A DNA stretch of 64,000 nt from Balaenoptera acutorostrata (lineage: Eukaryota > Chordata > Mammalia > Artiodactyla > Balaenopteridae): NCBI RefSeq assembly GCF_949987535.1, contig NC_080082.1, positions 52,366,374-52,430,373 on the forward strand. The letters are read 5' to 3'. The notes below the pieces were generated by a model. It was not told where the DNA came from and made no database searches. It saw nothing but the letters and a program-made list of their open reading frames with translations. Shown in pieces: positions 52,855 through 63,400 of the stretch (its first letter is position 1; each line of letters starts with the position of its first letter). The translations under genes were made by a program, and so were the position numbers.

Positions 52855-54060
52855 GAGTTCTAATACAGCAATAAAACAGAATACTCTGAAACTGTTAGAA
52901 AAAAGTGAGGTAGGGGGTCTCCACATGAGGGCAAGACCCACCTTGCCTGCCCTCTAAACCCCAGAGAGCTGCCAAGGTCCCAGCCAGCCAGTTTTCACTC
53001 CGCTCTGGTTGGCATTTAATAAAACTGAAGTCAAAATAAGGAAGAAGGATGTTTTTGAAACTAGAAAATATGTTCAAATTACGTTTTTTTTCCAAGACAC
53101 TCCCCCTCCAAATAAATTAATTAATTAAATAGTGAAAGAAAGAAAAGAATGAGGTCGAATGTGATAATATGGAATGACTTCTAAGATATAATGTAATGAA
53201 AAAAAGTAAGAAAAATATACAGTAAATTTTATGTAATAGGCTCCCATTTGCATAAAAATGATGTATTTCTGGAAGTTTACATAAGAAATTGATAACATCA
53301 CTTGACTCCCCAAGAGGGAGACTTATTTTCACTGTGTATCCTTTTGTAATACTTAATTTTTAAAATCATATTCATGATAAAATTGTTTCTTCAATAAAAA
53401 CTAGTAATCAAAAGAAGTAGTAGTGAACTAGAGAAAAGAAAATATTTAATAAACCTAGGGCAGTAATTGCTATAATTTTGTAACATCTAGAAAAATTTGT
53501 GAATGAATGAATGGGTTACTCTCTAGAAGTCTGGACCATGATTCACAGCCAAGCATTTATCCAGCTCGCTCACTGTGTTTCCACATAATGCTTGCATGCT
53601 TTCTGGTCTGTTCTCTTGGTCAGTGCCACTGCTATTCCTGCCGACACTTGGTATTATCCAGATTTCTAAATTTTGCCCAATAAATAGATGTTAAATGACA
53701 TTTCACTGTTGTTTTAATTTGCATTTTCAGATTAATATCGATTTTGAGCATTTCATAATGTGCTGGCGAATAGTTTGGGTTTCCTGTCCTCACAGTTGTA
53801 CGTTTGTGTCCCTTGTGTATTTTTCTATCAGTGTTGTTGTCTTTCTGTGTTGATTTGCAGGAGTTCCTAGTGGTTTCTGAATTGTAATCACTCATCAGTT
53901 TTAAATGCTGCAAATATCTTCTCTCATTCTTCCCATTAAATACTAACTTTGTCTATGATGTCTTTCCTTGAAAAGAGACTTAATTTTAATATGAGCAAAT
54001 TCATCAGTTGTTTTGCCTTATGGTTTATACTTTGGAAGTTTTGTTTTAGAAGTCTTTCCC
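52855..54060. repeat. AT-rich old L1-like sequence
   Basis: No gene. Phrases such as CATAAAAATGATGTATTTCT and TTTGCATTTTCAGATTAATA resemble old L1 UTR or ORF text in one or both orientations. Boundaries and family are not resolvable by eye. Confidence 0.4.
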
Positions 54061-54082
54061 CACTCCTAATTCACTGCTCCTG

Positions 54083-54420
54083 TTATCACTGGATGCATAA
54101 CAAACTGTGCTAAACTTAGTGGTGTAAAACAGCAAGCATTTATTACATTTACCTCTCATGGTTCTGGGAGTGACTGGGCTCAGCTGAGCGGTTCTTACTT
54201 GGGTCTCTCATGCCATTGAAGCCAGATGGTGTCTAGGGCCGGAGTCATCTCATTCCAGGTTTTCTCACTCATGTGTCTGGCAATTGATGCTGGCTGTCGG
54301 CTAGAACACAAAACCTCTTCATATGCCTTGGGCTTCCTTACAACATGGCAACTGGATTCCAAGAAAAAGCATCCCAAGACAGCCAAGTCTTTTATGACCT
54401 AGCCTCAGAAGTCACTGTTA
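54083..54420 (-). repeat. Old LTR-like repeat (ERVL/MaLR type)
   Basis: Contains CTTAGTGGTGTAAAACAGCA, CTCATGGTTCTGGGAGTGAC and GGGCTTCCTTACAACATGGC, typical of an old MaLR-like LTR in reverse orientation. Subfamily not assigned. Confidence 0.5.
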
Positions 54421-55115
54421 TACACTGATTTTTTGTATCTCACCAAAATTTATATATTGAAGCCCTCACCTCCAGTATGATGATATTTGGAGATGGGGCC
54501 TTTGGGAGGTAATTAGGGTTAGATGAGGTCATGAAAGCAGGGCCCTGGTCTGATGGGAATTGTGCCCTTATAAGAATAGACACCAGTGGACTCTCCTGGT
54601 GGCGCAGTGGTTAAGAATCTGCCTGCCAATGCAGGGGACACGGGTTCGAGCCCTGGTCCGGGAAGATCCCACATGCCATGGAGCAACTAAGCCCGTGAGC
54701 CACAACTACTGAGCCTGCGCTCTAGAGCCTGCGCTCCACAACTACTGAAGCTCGCATGCCTAGAGCCCGTGCCCCACAGCACAGCAAGAGAGGCCACCGC
54801 AGTGAGGAGACCGTGCACCACAACAAAGAGTAGCCCCCGCTCGCCACAGCTAGAAAAAGCCTGCGCGCAGCAACGAAAACCCAATGCGCCAAAAAAAAAA
54901 AAAGAATAGACACCAGAGAACTTGTTCTCTCTCTTTCTGCCATGTGAGGACTCAGTGGAAAGGCAGCGGTCTGCAAGCTAGGAAGACAGCCCTCACCCAA
55001 CCATGCTGGCTCCCTGATCTCGGTCTTCCCAGCCTCCAAAACTGAGAGAATGAATTTCTGATGTTTAAACCACCTAGTCTATAGTATTTCATTATGGCAG
55101 CCTGAGCAGACGAAT
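54420..55115 (+). repeat. MaLR (MLT1-type) LTR, split by a SINE
   Basis: Forward orientation: ATATTGAAGCCCTCACCTCC, GGAGATGGGGCCTTTGGGAG, TGTGCCCTTATAAGAATAGA, then after the SINE CTCTCTTTCTGCCATGTGAG and the end TATGGCAGCCTGAGCAGACG. Non-coding. Confidence 0.82.
54587..54901 (+). mobile_element. CHR-type cetacean SINE inside the MaLR LTR
   Basis: Head TGGACTCTCCTGGTGGCGCA, usual body, A-rich tail. The perfect 15-bp duplication AAGAATAGACACCAG lies at 54572-54586 and 54902-54916, made of LTR sequence. Confidence 0.93.
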
Positions 55116-55289
55116 ACACTCAGCACCACTTCCATCACACTTTGTTTGTGAGACGTGAATCCCTGAGGCTGGTCTGTTTTCAAGACAAGGGGAATGAGAC
55201 ACCACCTTTTGATGGGAAGTATAGCAAAAAATTTGTGGACATGTCACAGTGACATTATTCTTCATTTTCTTGTATTAACTCCATCGTTT

Positions 55290-55720
55290 TATTCTTTACA
55301 TTTAGGTCTTTATTTGATTTGGAGTCTGCCTGTGAGTCTGTTCGGTTCCTTTGTTGTATTCATCTGTTCTTCATCAACACCACAGTTTTTATTCCTATGG
55401 CTTAATATCTGGTAGAGCAAGCCTTCCTCACTTTCTTTTTTCATGTTGACTTGGTTATCTGTACATATTATGTACAACTGTTGTTCTTCCTCCATACAAA
55501 TTTTAGAATAGACTTTATCAAGTATCTCAAAAAATCCACCCAGAATTCTGATTGAGATTGCTTTGAATTTATTGACTAATTTGGAGAGAACTTACATGTG
55601 GATAATATTAAGATATCTTATGCAAAGGCATGGACAGTCTCATTTTTCCAAATTATCTTCTGTATCCTTTATTGGCATATTAATGTTTTTTCAATCAAGG
55701 CCTTAGATATCTTTGATTAA
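55290..55720 (-). repeat. Old L1 LINE, antisense
   Basis: CTGATTGAGATTGCTTTGAATT, followed by GGAGAGAACTTACATGTGG and CTTTATTGGCATATTAATG, matches the usual antisense L1 text. Decayed, no open frame. Confidence 0.65.
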
Positions 55721-56224
55721 GTTGTTAGATAAACTATAGTTTTTGTAGCTATTGAGAACGGCACAAGTTTTTTTTTTTTTTTGTCTGTTTTGTTTTTTGT
55801 TTTTGTTTTTTGGTGCTGAAGCCTGGAAACAAGCTTTTAAAATTATGTTTTAATTGGTTATTACAGTATTAGTGAAATGATATGGATTCCCGTAGGCTTA
55901 TATCAACCATGATACGCCCTTCGTGACGAGCCTTCCTGCCCTCTTCATTATGAAGTATTTCTAAAACGTTTTAGCCAGTTGTGAGTACCAATCATATCAT
56001 CAGTGCGACACCATTTCTAATATTTATCATTCTGATTAGCAGAGTCTCTGGTGTTGATCTAAGATGGGCGAGTGCTTTGCTGTAGCTACTTCTGGAGCCA
56101 GCTCTTAATTAAATGCCAGCCGACCAGCCCTTGAGTAGCTGACCGTTGGGGTGTAGTTTAAAACAACCCGCATAGCCACGAGGGGGCGCTAAGGCTTCAC
56201 TTCTAGTCGAAGAGGGTTGCTGTG

Positions 56225-56400
56225 CGCCGTGTGCCAGGCGCTGCTCCGGACGTTAGGAATACAGCCGTGCCTAAGGAGATAATATTCTGAAGGTGGGGGG
56301 AGGGTAGACAGACAATAAAGTAAACTAATGCATAATTTCAGGGTGTAATAAATTCGTGGAGAAAATTAATTATTGTGACAAGGGGCTCAAGGACATCTGT
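56225..56400 (+). repeat. Ancient repeat, same unassigned family as 37085
   Basis: GTGTGCCAGGCGCTGCTCCG, GGAATACAGCCGTGCCTAAG and TAGACAGACAATAAAGTAAAC parallel the start of the copy at 37085. Confidence 0.55.
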
Positions 56401-56654
56401 CTGGAATTACATCTAAATGATGATCCCTCACTTGGGCGGAGTAGTCCGGGCAGAGAAACATCTGAGGGTCCACGAGGGGAAGAGTCTCGTGGGAGTGAGG
56501 GGGGTTAGGGGGGGAGTGCAGGTGAGGGAGAGGAGAGGGATGAAGGATGACAGGTGGGGGAGGGTGTGGAGCGTGTACGGGGAGACTTTGGTTTCTCATC
56601 TGAAGCCAAAAGAAGCCCATGGAGGGAGCAGAGTGGATGGAGACAAAAGTGAGA

Positions 56655-56786
56655 GGGCCTTCCCTGGCGGTCTAGTGGTGAGTACTCTGCGCTTTCACTG
56701 CAGGGGCCATGGGTTCGACCCCTGGTTGGGGGAACTAAGATCCTGCAAGCCGTGCAGCACAGCCAAAAAATAAATAAATAAAAAAT
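56655..56786 (+). mobile_element. Short SINE
   Basis: Head GCCTTCCCTGGCGGTCTAGT, GGGTTCGACCCCTGGTTGGG, tail AAATAAATAAATAAAAAAT. AAAGTGAG flanks it on both sides (56645-56652 and about 56787-56794). Confidence 0.88.
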
Positions 56787-57009
56787 AAAGTGAGTGAGAA
56801 AACGCATTATTTGGCTGCTAAGTGGGAAGCAAGATCACAGGCCCTGGGAGGCAGCATGAGGAGGTGAGTGTGGCAGTTACGCAAAGGTGGTGGGTCAGGT
56901 ACACTGTGTCCTTTGTGGCTTTTCCTTAACAGAGCGCCTGTGATTCAGTGTTCCTAAGGGACATCTTGCTGGCCAGGGATGGTGGCTGTAAGGAGCTAAT
57001 GGTCCAGCC

Positions 57010-57600
57010 CCTCCCTACAATGATAAGGTTGATGATAATGCTTATTAGGTACCTGGCACTAGTCTACAATCTATGCATTTAAACCTCACAACCTCCCTGG
57101 GAAGTAGGTACAATTGTAATCATTTTCCAGATATGGAAACTTGAGGCACAGAGAGGTTAAGTGACTTGCTCAAGACCACACAGCTAGGAAGTAGGACAGA
57201 TGGCATTTGAATCCAAGCACTAACCCCGGAGTCCATGCTCTTACCCACCATGTTATGCTGCTTCCCGATCCTTTTGTTGTAGCCTTGTTCTCAGTCAAAT
57301 TGTATTGCCCTTTAGACAGGCTATCTCAGAGAGCTGTCAGCAGTCACTAACACCTTAGTATGAATTAGTCCACCTCTTCTTGCCACTGAAGAATTGCAAT
57401 CTATGCTAAAGCTACGGCTTATAGGGGCACTGTAGTGTAGAAATATTTGGGTTCTGGAGTCATAATGCCTGTGATTAAAACCCACTGCCACTTCCCAGCT
57501 GAGTGATTTTGGGCAAGTGTCATCACTAATCTGGGCCTCAGTTTCATCATCTGTGAAGTCCCCATTTTCCAGATGAGGAAACTGAGAGGCTCAACACATG
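57010..57600. repeat. MIR cluster
   Basis: A minus-oriented MIR at 57020-57280 (GGCACAGAGAGGTTAAGTGA, CTCAAGACCACACAGCTAGG) is followed by a plus-oriented one at 57415-57600 (GGGTTCTGGAGTCATAATGC, GGGCCTCAGTTTCATCATC). Confidence 0.7.
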
Positions 57601-58269
57601 GCACACCCAAGACTTTGCTTGGATGCAAGGAGGAGGGATTCCTCCATTACACTCTCTATCCAGTTGTGTGGAGGGGAGGGGGCACTGGAAGCCTGAGGTC
57701 TGTCTGCACAGGGACAGCAAGGTCACCTGAAGGGCTGGACAGACCAGCTGCTCCTGGATACCCTTCTTCAGGGTCGGCTTCTCTTCCTGCCAGACTAGAG
57801 CTGAGACCCCTGGGATGGGTGTCTGATCCTGGCAGGGCTGCTGGGCGGCACTGGATGGGCATCGGGGTCGGGCCCCCAATTTTAGGCAGTAGAAATGAGA
57901 TGGGAGATGTGCTATGCCCTTGGGGGCAGATTCCCCAGTTCTGGCCTGGCCCCAGTCCTAAGCACAGCCACAATCCCACCCCATCTCCTGACTGTACACA
58001 GCTGGGACTGCTATTGTTAAAATAATGAAACACTTCCACAGTCTTTGGTAAATAACCACTACCCACTTCTGATACCCTTGCCCTTCCCCTGAGACCCTTC
58101 AGGGCCCTCCCTTCCCCAGCATGAGCATGTCCCAGCCCAGGGGGCTTCCCTGATCCAGCTCTGGGGCACTTGCCCATCCTGACTGGTAGATGGGCCTGCC
58201 AATATTTGGTATCTTCCCTGGCTCAGCCCCAATATCAATCCCTCCTCCCACCAGTTCAGAGTCCTCTGA

Positions 58270-58600
58270 TATGGGTACCCATTTCACACGAACTCCTATG
58301 CATCCTTCAAAGCCCTGCCTAAATGTCACTTTCTTCAAGAAGCACTCCTAGATTTCTTCACCACCCCAAGAGTGAACAGCTCCTCCCACTCCGTGGGCTC
58401 CCAAGTACCTTGGACCATGCAGCACACTTTGCTCGAATCCCCTGCCCACAGGCCCTTCTTCCCCACCACTGTGTGAGCACCTTGATGCCAGAGACATCTT
58501 CTGCCATCTTTGTGGCCTCAATACTAATGGCCAGGGTAAGCATACAATAGGTGCCCAGTAAAATCTATGGAGAGGTGCCCAGTAAAATCTATGGAGAGGT
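58270..58600 (+). repeat. L2 LINE 3' end
   Basis: CATCCTTCAAAGCCCTGCCT, AATGTCACTTTCTTCAAGAAG and AATAGGTGCCCAGTAAAATC match the L2 tail pattern. An 18-19 base end piece (GTGCCCAGTAAAATCTATG) is duplicated at about 58552 and 58575. Confidence 0.65.
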
Positions 58601-58939
58601 TTGTTCCCAGTGCACTGTGGTCACATCAGGCACATTCAGTCCTGTGCATCTCCTGGGGCCCAGGGACCACAGGTGGTCCTCCCTACAGGAGCCCCCTTGT
58701 GCCACCCACACACTGAAGCCCTGCTGGCTGGGACTGGGCCAAGGCTGGGGGAGGTGAGGAGAGGATGTGAGTCCCAGGGGTGCAAGGTCAGCAGGGCCTG
58801 TTCTCATGCTCCCTGGCTGAGGAGTGATTCTCCATCTGCCCGGGCCAGCTGCGAGTGCTGGGACATGAGGAGACGCAGCAGGAGAGAGGGAGGTGCAGGG
58901 AGGAGCTAAGGGAAGCCCACAGTAACCAGGGAGAAGAAA

Positions 58940-59043
58940 AACAGGCACGCAGTGTTATTGTTACAGAACCATTAAATACAACTTATAAACAAGCCAGGAT
59001 GGCGTTGTGGGGAGATGGAGGGGGTCACAGAGGCCAGAGAGGG
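58940..59043 (-). other. PPP1R14A: PPP1R14A 3' untranslated region
   Basis: A short 3' UTR. No AATAAA or ATTAAA is seen on the minus strand. It holds GTTTATAAGTTGTATTTAATG followed by AACAATAACAC, so a non-canonical signal near 58955-58965 is likely. The end is approximate. Confidence 0.45.
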
Positions 59044-59172
59044 TCAGGGCCGCGCGGTCCGGGCTCGGTCCTGGAGGGGGCTCAGGCTGCGGTCACCGGA
59101 GGGGCTGGGCTGGCGGAGGCCTGGCTGCTTGTGGAGGCCTCTCAGCTTCACCAGCAGCTCCTGGACGAAGTT
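59044..59172 (-). CDS. PPP1R14A: PPP1R14A terminal coding exon
   Basis: Acceptor TGTCCTCAG. Encodes NFVQELLVKLRGLHKQPGLR, then QPSPSGDRSLSPLQDRARTA and RP, with TGA at 59046-59044. Confidence 0.95.
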   Translation of the reverse strand, partial: NFVQELLVKLRGLHKQPGLRQPSPSGDRSLSPLQDRARTARP

Positions 59173-62100
59173 CTGAGGACAAGGCGAGGGTGCTGAGAAC
59201 ATGGGAGGGGTGGGGGCACCCCCTGCCCAGCCCAGCCCTTCTGACCTGGGCCCCTCTATTTCCTGCTTCCTGGTCAGTGAGAGGGGATGGAGGTGGAGTT
59301 AAGGAGGGGTAGAGGCTACAGATGGAGAAGAACATGCGGGGGTGGGGGGAACAGGGAGAGAGAGAGGGAGAGAGACAGAGACCCATAGACAGAAACCAAG
59401 ACATTGATGCAGAGACAGAGAGAGATGCAGAGATAGAGACAGAGGGAGAAATGAAGGGACAGAGAAAGAAACAGAGCCACAGAGAGACATGGAGATATTT
59501 CTCGAGCCAAGAGATTATCAGGAGGGTCCCCAAGGACAGAGGCCTAAGCTGGCTCCAGGGCAGACAGACACACAATGACGTTTGTCGCTCAGGCAGCCCA
59601 GAGCTGGTTAGAGAAACATGAATATTTTTCCCTTTTAAAGCAGGGAAGGAAGTGGGAGGGGCTAGGCCGCTCAGGGCCTGGAAGGATGGGGGGGCCCCTG
59701 AGAGGTGGGGAAGGGAGCCCTAGGGCGGTGGAGGCAGTAACAAGGGAGAGAGGCGGAGGGAGGTGAGCGGGCAGACAGAGCGCAGCAGTGGCAGAAATAG
59801 GAGACAGATGGGGCAGCATGTCAGCAGGGAGGCGATAATGGAGCCCCGGGGGGCAGATGGGAAGAGAGGGGACAGGAGTGAGGAAGACAAAAGACGCCAC
59901 TGGAGATGAGAAAACGGCCATGGGAGAGGCAGGGCTCCCAGAGTTCCCTCTGCTGGTCCTGGGCACAGCCAGCTTCTTCCCTCCTCCCCGGAGACCGCCC
60001 CCCAGCCCATAGTCAAGGTGCAGGGGGTACAACAGGGCCTGGAATGGGGGATGGAAAACTCACCTCTGTGGGGTTTGTGCACGACTTTAGGAGTCCCTAA
60101 ACAACCCCACACACACACACACAAAAAGAAAAGAAAATAGTAAATGACTAAAACATATGCCCCGCCAGCCCCTTCCATTTCCCAACAAAGCCCCAAGGCA
60201 GCAAGACAAATGGCAGTCAGACTCCAGGTGGACTTCCCATGTGGCTTCAAGGGAGGAACAAGGCCCGAGTGTCTTATAGAGCAACTGGGGGCAGGGTTGA
60301 GTCAAGAAACTCAGCACCAAGACCAGTGCTAGATCCAGAGAGGGCCAGAAGGGCACACAGCACTTCCTGCCTCTAGGAGAGCACAGGCCAGAAAACCAAG
60401 GACACTGCGTCCAGGCTGCCTGGCTCTGACTCCCAGCTATGCGCCTTCTGAGCTGTGTGACCCTGGGCAAGTGATTAGATCTCGCTGGGCCTCATTTTCC
60501 TCAAGTGGAAAGCAGGGATAGTAATAGTGATAATAGTGAAATGGAGATAATAAACCCTTCAGAGGGTTTTGTGAAGATCAAATGAGTTATTAAGTGTAAA
60601 GCAATTGAAACAGTGCCTGGCACTTAGGAAGTGCTCAAGAAACACGTTAACTATTGATACGATTTGTAGGGAGGTGCAGGGTAGGGGGCTGGGGGCGGCT
60701 TTCCCTTCCAGCTACCTGGATTTTCCGGCGTCTCTCCTCTTCACTGTCTAATTCCAACAATTCATCGATGTTGACCTCATCGGGCATGTCTGCCTCCTAA
60801 AAGGCGGAGAGGGAGGGGCGTCGGGGTCCCTTTCCCCTCCCTCCCCCGCCTTTGTCCAGGTCCCTGGAGGAACCACAGCGGCCCCGGGACCCAGCTGGCG
60901 GGTTCTGGAGCAATAATGTGGCAGTCAGGGACAGCACCACCAAGGCGGGACATCTGGGTGTTGGGGGGAGGGGTGACAGATGGGTTGACAGAGGCCCAGC
61001 AGCCTGTACCAGCTCGGATGCTGGCCCCTGGGCCTCGGGAGTCTTGGGCCTGGCACAGGTCTCTCGCCTTGGCGCCTACTCCCACAGTGGGAAACAGGCC
61101 TGGTGGAGTCTTGGAATGTCAGATTCTGGGATTCAGGAGAGGGGCTGGCTCTGCCCTTTCAAGGAAAAGTTTAAGCGCTAGGTGCAGGGGAGGGAAGCTG
61201 GCAGGCTACAGCCTGCTGGGGGTGGCCCTTTGCCCCAGGGCACAAGGAGGGCGGGGAGGGCTTGGGTCAGCCCCCAGGGCCAAAGCACAGCCCTCAAGTC
61301 CAGGAAGCCCCCCAAGGTGGGTGGGAGAGATAAGCCACAAGTCCAACTTTGAGCAGCCAAGAGGGGGACCCTTGGATGGCCTCTTGGGGCAAAGGGCAAA
61401 TGCAGGCTGGCTCAGTAACCCTGTGGGGGACAGAACCCAGCTGTCTGAGCAAAGAGATCCCAGAGGCTACAGAGTTTTGCCTCCCCTACGCAAAGTCTTG
61501 CTGACTCCATTGTGGGCTTCAGGCCTGAGTGCTCAGGGGATTGTGTGTGGCATGGAGTGTCTGTAAGTGTGTTACCTGCCTGTGTGAGTTTCTGTGTGTG
61601 AGCCAGAGCCTGATGCCAAGGCGCCAGGGCCGGCACGAGGGTGCAGAGGTGTGTGACATTGCGCGCGGCCTGTGCAGGGGCCTATGGTCCTACGGGTGGG
61701 CAGTGGGCGACTCTGGCTTAGCTGTTTTTGTCTCACCGTCATGCGTCACTGTAGCATATGCTGATCAGTAAGTGACCACAGCTTGTGTCCCTGAGAGTCT
61801 GGCTAGCTGTAGTGCCCACGGCCGGAGGACGGCCTCAGAGGATGCCACCTACCACTAGCAACTGTCCACCTGTGTGAGCCCACATGTGTCTGAGAACAGA
61901 GGGCCCTCGTGTCACTGCGAGGGGCCATGGCTTCTCTCGCCTTCGCACTGTGCTGCGGAGTATCTGTCGTCCTGTGTGTCTGTGTACCTGTGACCATGCT
62001 CCACAGCACGAGTGCGTTGTACAAAATGTGACTTCAGGCAGAGACCCGAGTGAGATGTCGTGTCTGTCTGTAGCCCATGAGACAGCATAGGAGCCATAGC

Positions 62101-63186
62101 TTGTGCCCTGTGTGTCCACTGGCAGCTGCAGTTTCTGCCATTGTATGTCTGGAGGTGCCCATAGCTTACATGGTTTTCTGTCTGGGTGTAGCTATAATTT
62201 CTGTTATTTTATGTCTGCACGTGGCTGCAGCATCTATCATTGCGTTTGCATGTGATTATCGTTTTTTGCCTTTAGGAGATAATGGATGGTCGGTACTTGA
62301 ATCACTGGGTGTCCAGGTGTAGCTGTTGTAACTTGTACCGTCTGCGAGCTGCTACAGCCTGTGCTATGTGTATCTATGAACAGCTGTAAATGGAGTCCTT
62401 TTGTGTGGGTGTAGTTGTGTTGTGTCTGCATATGGCTGTGGCCTGTGCTGTTGTGACTGTGAGAGCCTGCGGCTGTAGCATAGGTTGATCCGTAAGCGAC
62501 CCCAGCTTGTGTCCTTGAGAGTCTGTGCATGGCTGTTGCTTCTGTCACTGTGTCTGCGAGTGGCCATAGCTCGTCACTGTGCACGTCTGTGAATGCTGAT
62601 GCTTCCTTTGCTGTGCAGCTCCGTGTGGTTGTATCTCCCCTGCCACCATGTATATATTTGGCTTTAAGACATCCCCCTCCCCCCACCCTTTCTCCAGATA
62701 TGGCCACTCCAGCTCCCCAAGTTTGCCTCCTCACCTCCCATACGCTAAACCCCTGGTGCTCCCCTGGTGTTTGGACCCAAGTGTCTGTGTGCACAAGCAG
62801 AGTGCCATGGAGGGTGGATGGCAAGGCCCATGAGTCCAGGAGCGTGCGTCCTAACGTGTGAACGAGGCTGCACCAGCGCGCACCAGCGAGCACAAGCAAC
62901 CAGAGACCCTCAAGGCGTAGGGAGTCCGGGCTCGGGGTCTATCGGTCCGGGACTCCCCCTGCAACCCCACCTCTCCCCGTCTCACCCTGCCGCAATACAG
63001 CTCCTCCAAGCGCCCGTCGATCCACTTCTCCACGTCTAGCCGCCGCTGCAGCTCCCGCCGGTCATACTTGACGGTGACACGCGCGTGTCGCTTCTGCAGC
63101 CCCCCGGGGCTGCCTCCCGGTCCCCGGGCCCGCGATGGAGCCTGTAGCTTGCTCAGCACCCGCTTGCCCAGCCGCTGAGCTGCCAT
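59044..63186 (-). CDS. PPP1R14A: PPP1R14A (CPI-17), complete coding region
   Basis: CPI-17 is a cytosolic inhibitor of the PP1 catalytic subunit in myosin light-chain phosphatase; phosphorylation of Thr38 by PKC or ROCK turns it on and sensitises smooth muscle to calcium. Four coding exons (descending): 62986-63186, 60716-60796, 60064-60096 and 59044-59172. All borders are GT/AG and all junctions are phase 0, giving 67+27+11+42 = 147 aa, the family's usual length. It starts MAAQRLGKRVLSKLQ. The inhibitory motif RHARVTVKYDRRE has Thr at position 38. The PHIN domain covers about 35-120, and the end is PLQDRARTARP. Two residues at the exon 1 end (C65, R67) differ from the human protein as I recall it. 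No disruption is seen. Confidence 0.97.
59330..59500 (+). repeat. GA-rich simple repeat in PPP1R14A intron 3
   Basis: Variants of GACAGAGAGAGATGCAGAGA repeat over about 170 bases without a strict period. Confidence 0.75.
60064..60096 (-). CDS. PPP1R14A: PPP1R14A coding exon 3 (33-bp microexon)
   Basis: Acceptor TTGTTTAG. Encodes GLLKSCTNPTE, 11 codons. Donor AGAG|GTGAGT. It is short but in frame on both sides; skipping would keep the frame. Confidence 0.93.
60380..60650 (+). repeat. MIR element in PPP1R14A intron 2
   Basis: Well preserved: CTGGCTCTGACTCCCAGCTA, GTGTGACCCTGGGCAAGTGA, CCTCATTTTCCTCAAGTGG, and AACAGTGCCTGGCACTTAGG. It ends about 65 bases before exon 2. Confidence 0.8.
60716..60796 (-). 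CDS. PPP1R14A: PPP1R14A coding exon 2
   Basis: Acceptor CCTTTTAG. Encodes EADMPDEVNIDELLELDSEE and ERRRKIQ, 27 codons, the acidic helical part of the PHIN domain. Donor CCAG|GTAGCT. Confidence 0.96.
61545..62660 (+). repeat. Degenerate G/T-rich minisatellite in PPP1R14A intron 1
   Basis: Variants of TGTGTCTG and GAGTGGCTGTAGC recur across about 1.1 kb. A 51-base segment at 61751-61801 recurs at 62475-62525 with about six differences, so the array contains a longer duplicated block as well as short units. Confidence 0.75.
62986..63186 (-). CDS. PPP1R14A: PPP1R14A coding exon 1
   Basis: ATG at 63186 starts MAAQRLGKRVLSKLQAPSRA. The exon carries the phosphorylation motif around Thr38 and ends LEELYCGR with donor GCAGG|GTGAGA. 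It is 67 codons long. Confidence 0.96.
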
Positions 63187-63400
63187 CGCGGTCCTGGCCC
63201 CGGCCCCGGCGCCGCGCTGTGAGCTTTCGCCTGGCGGCCAGGGGGGCCTCTTACAGGCCGGGGCGGGGCCGACCGGGGGCGGGGCTCGGACTCGCAGGGG
63301 GGCCGGCCCCGCCCCGGCTGCCCCGGGCCTCAGTTTCCCTGCCTGCAAAGCGAGGACTGGCCGCTGCGCCGGCGTGAAGCCCGCGGCCGTGCCTGGCTCA
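63187..63400 (-). promoter_or_regulatory. PPP1R14A: PPP1R14A promoter / CpG island
   Basis: CpG-dense, with two GC boxes: GGGCGGGGCC at 63261-63270 and GGGGCGGGGC at 63276-63285, about 75-100 bases upstream of the ATG. No TATA box and no CArG box are visible in this stretch. Confidence 0.65.

Larger units (their letters stand above)
36861..58930. other. Intergenic region between DPF1 and PPP1R14A
   Basis: About 22 kb with no intact gene. It holds most of the young SINEs in the window, several MaLR LTRs, L1 and L2 fragments, MIRs, a large ancient repeat, and a dead COQ8A retrocopy. Stretches such as 38540-39540, 44100-44850 and 45480-46020 show no repeat that I can name. Confidence 0.7.
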
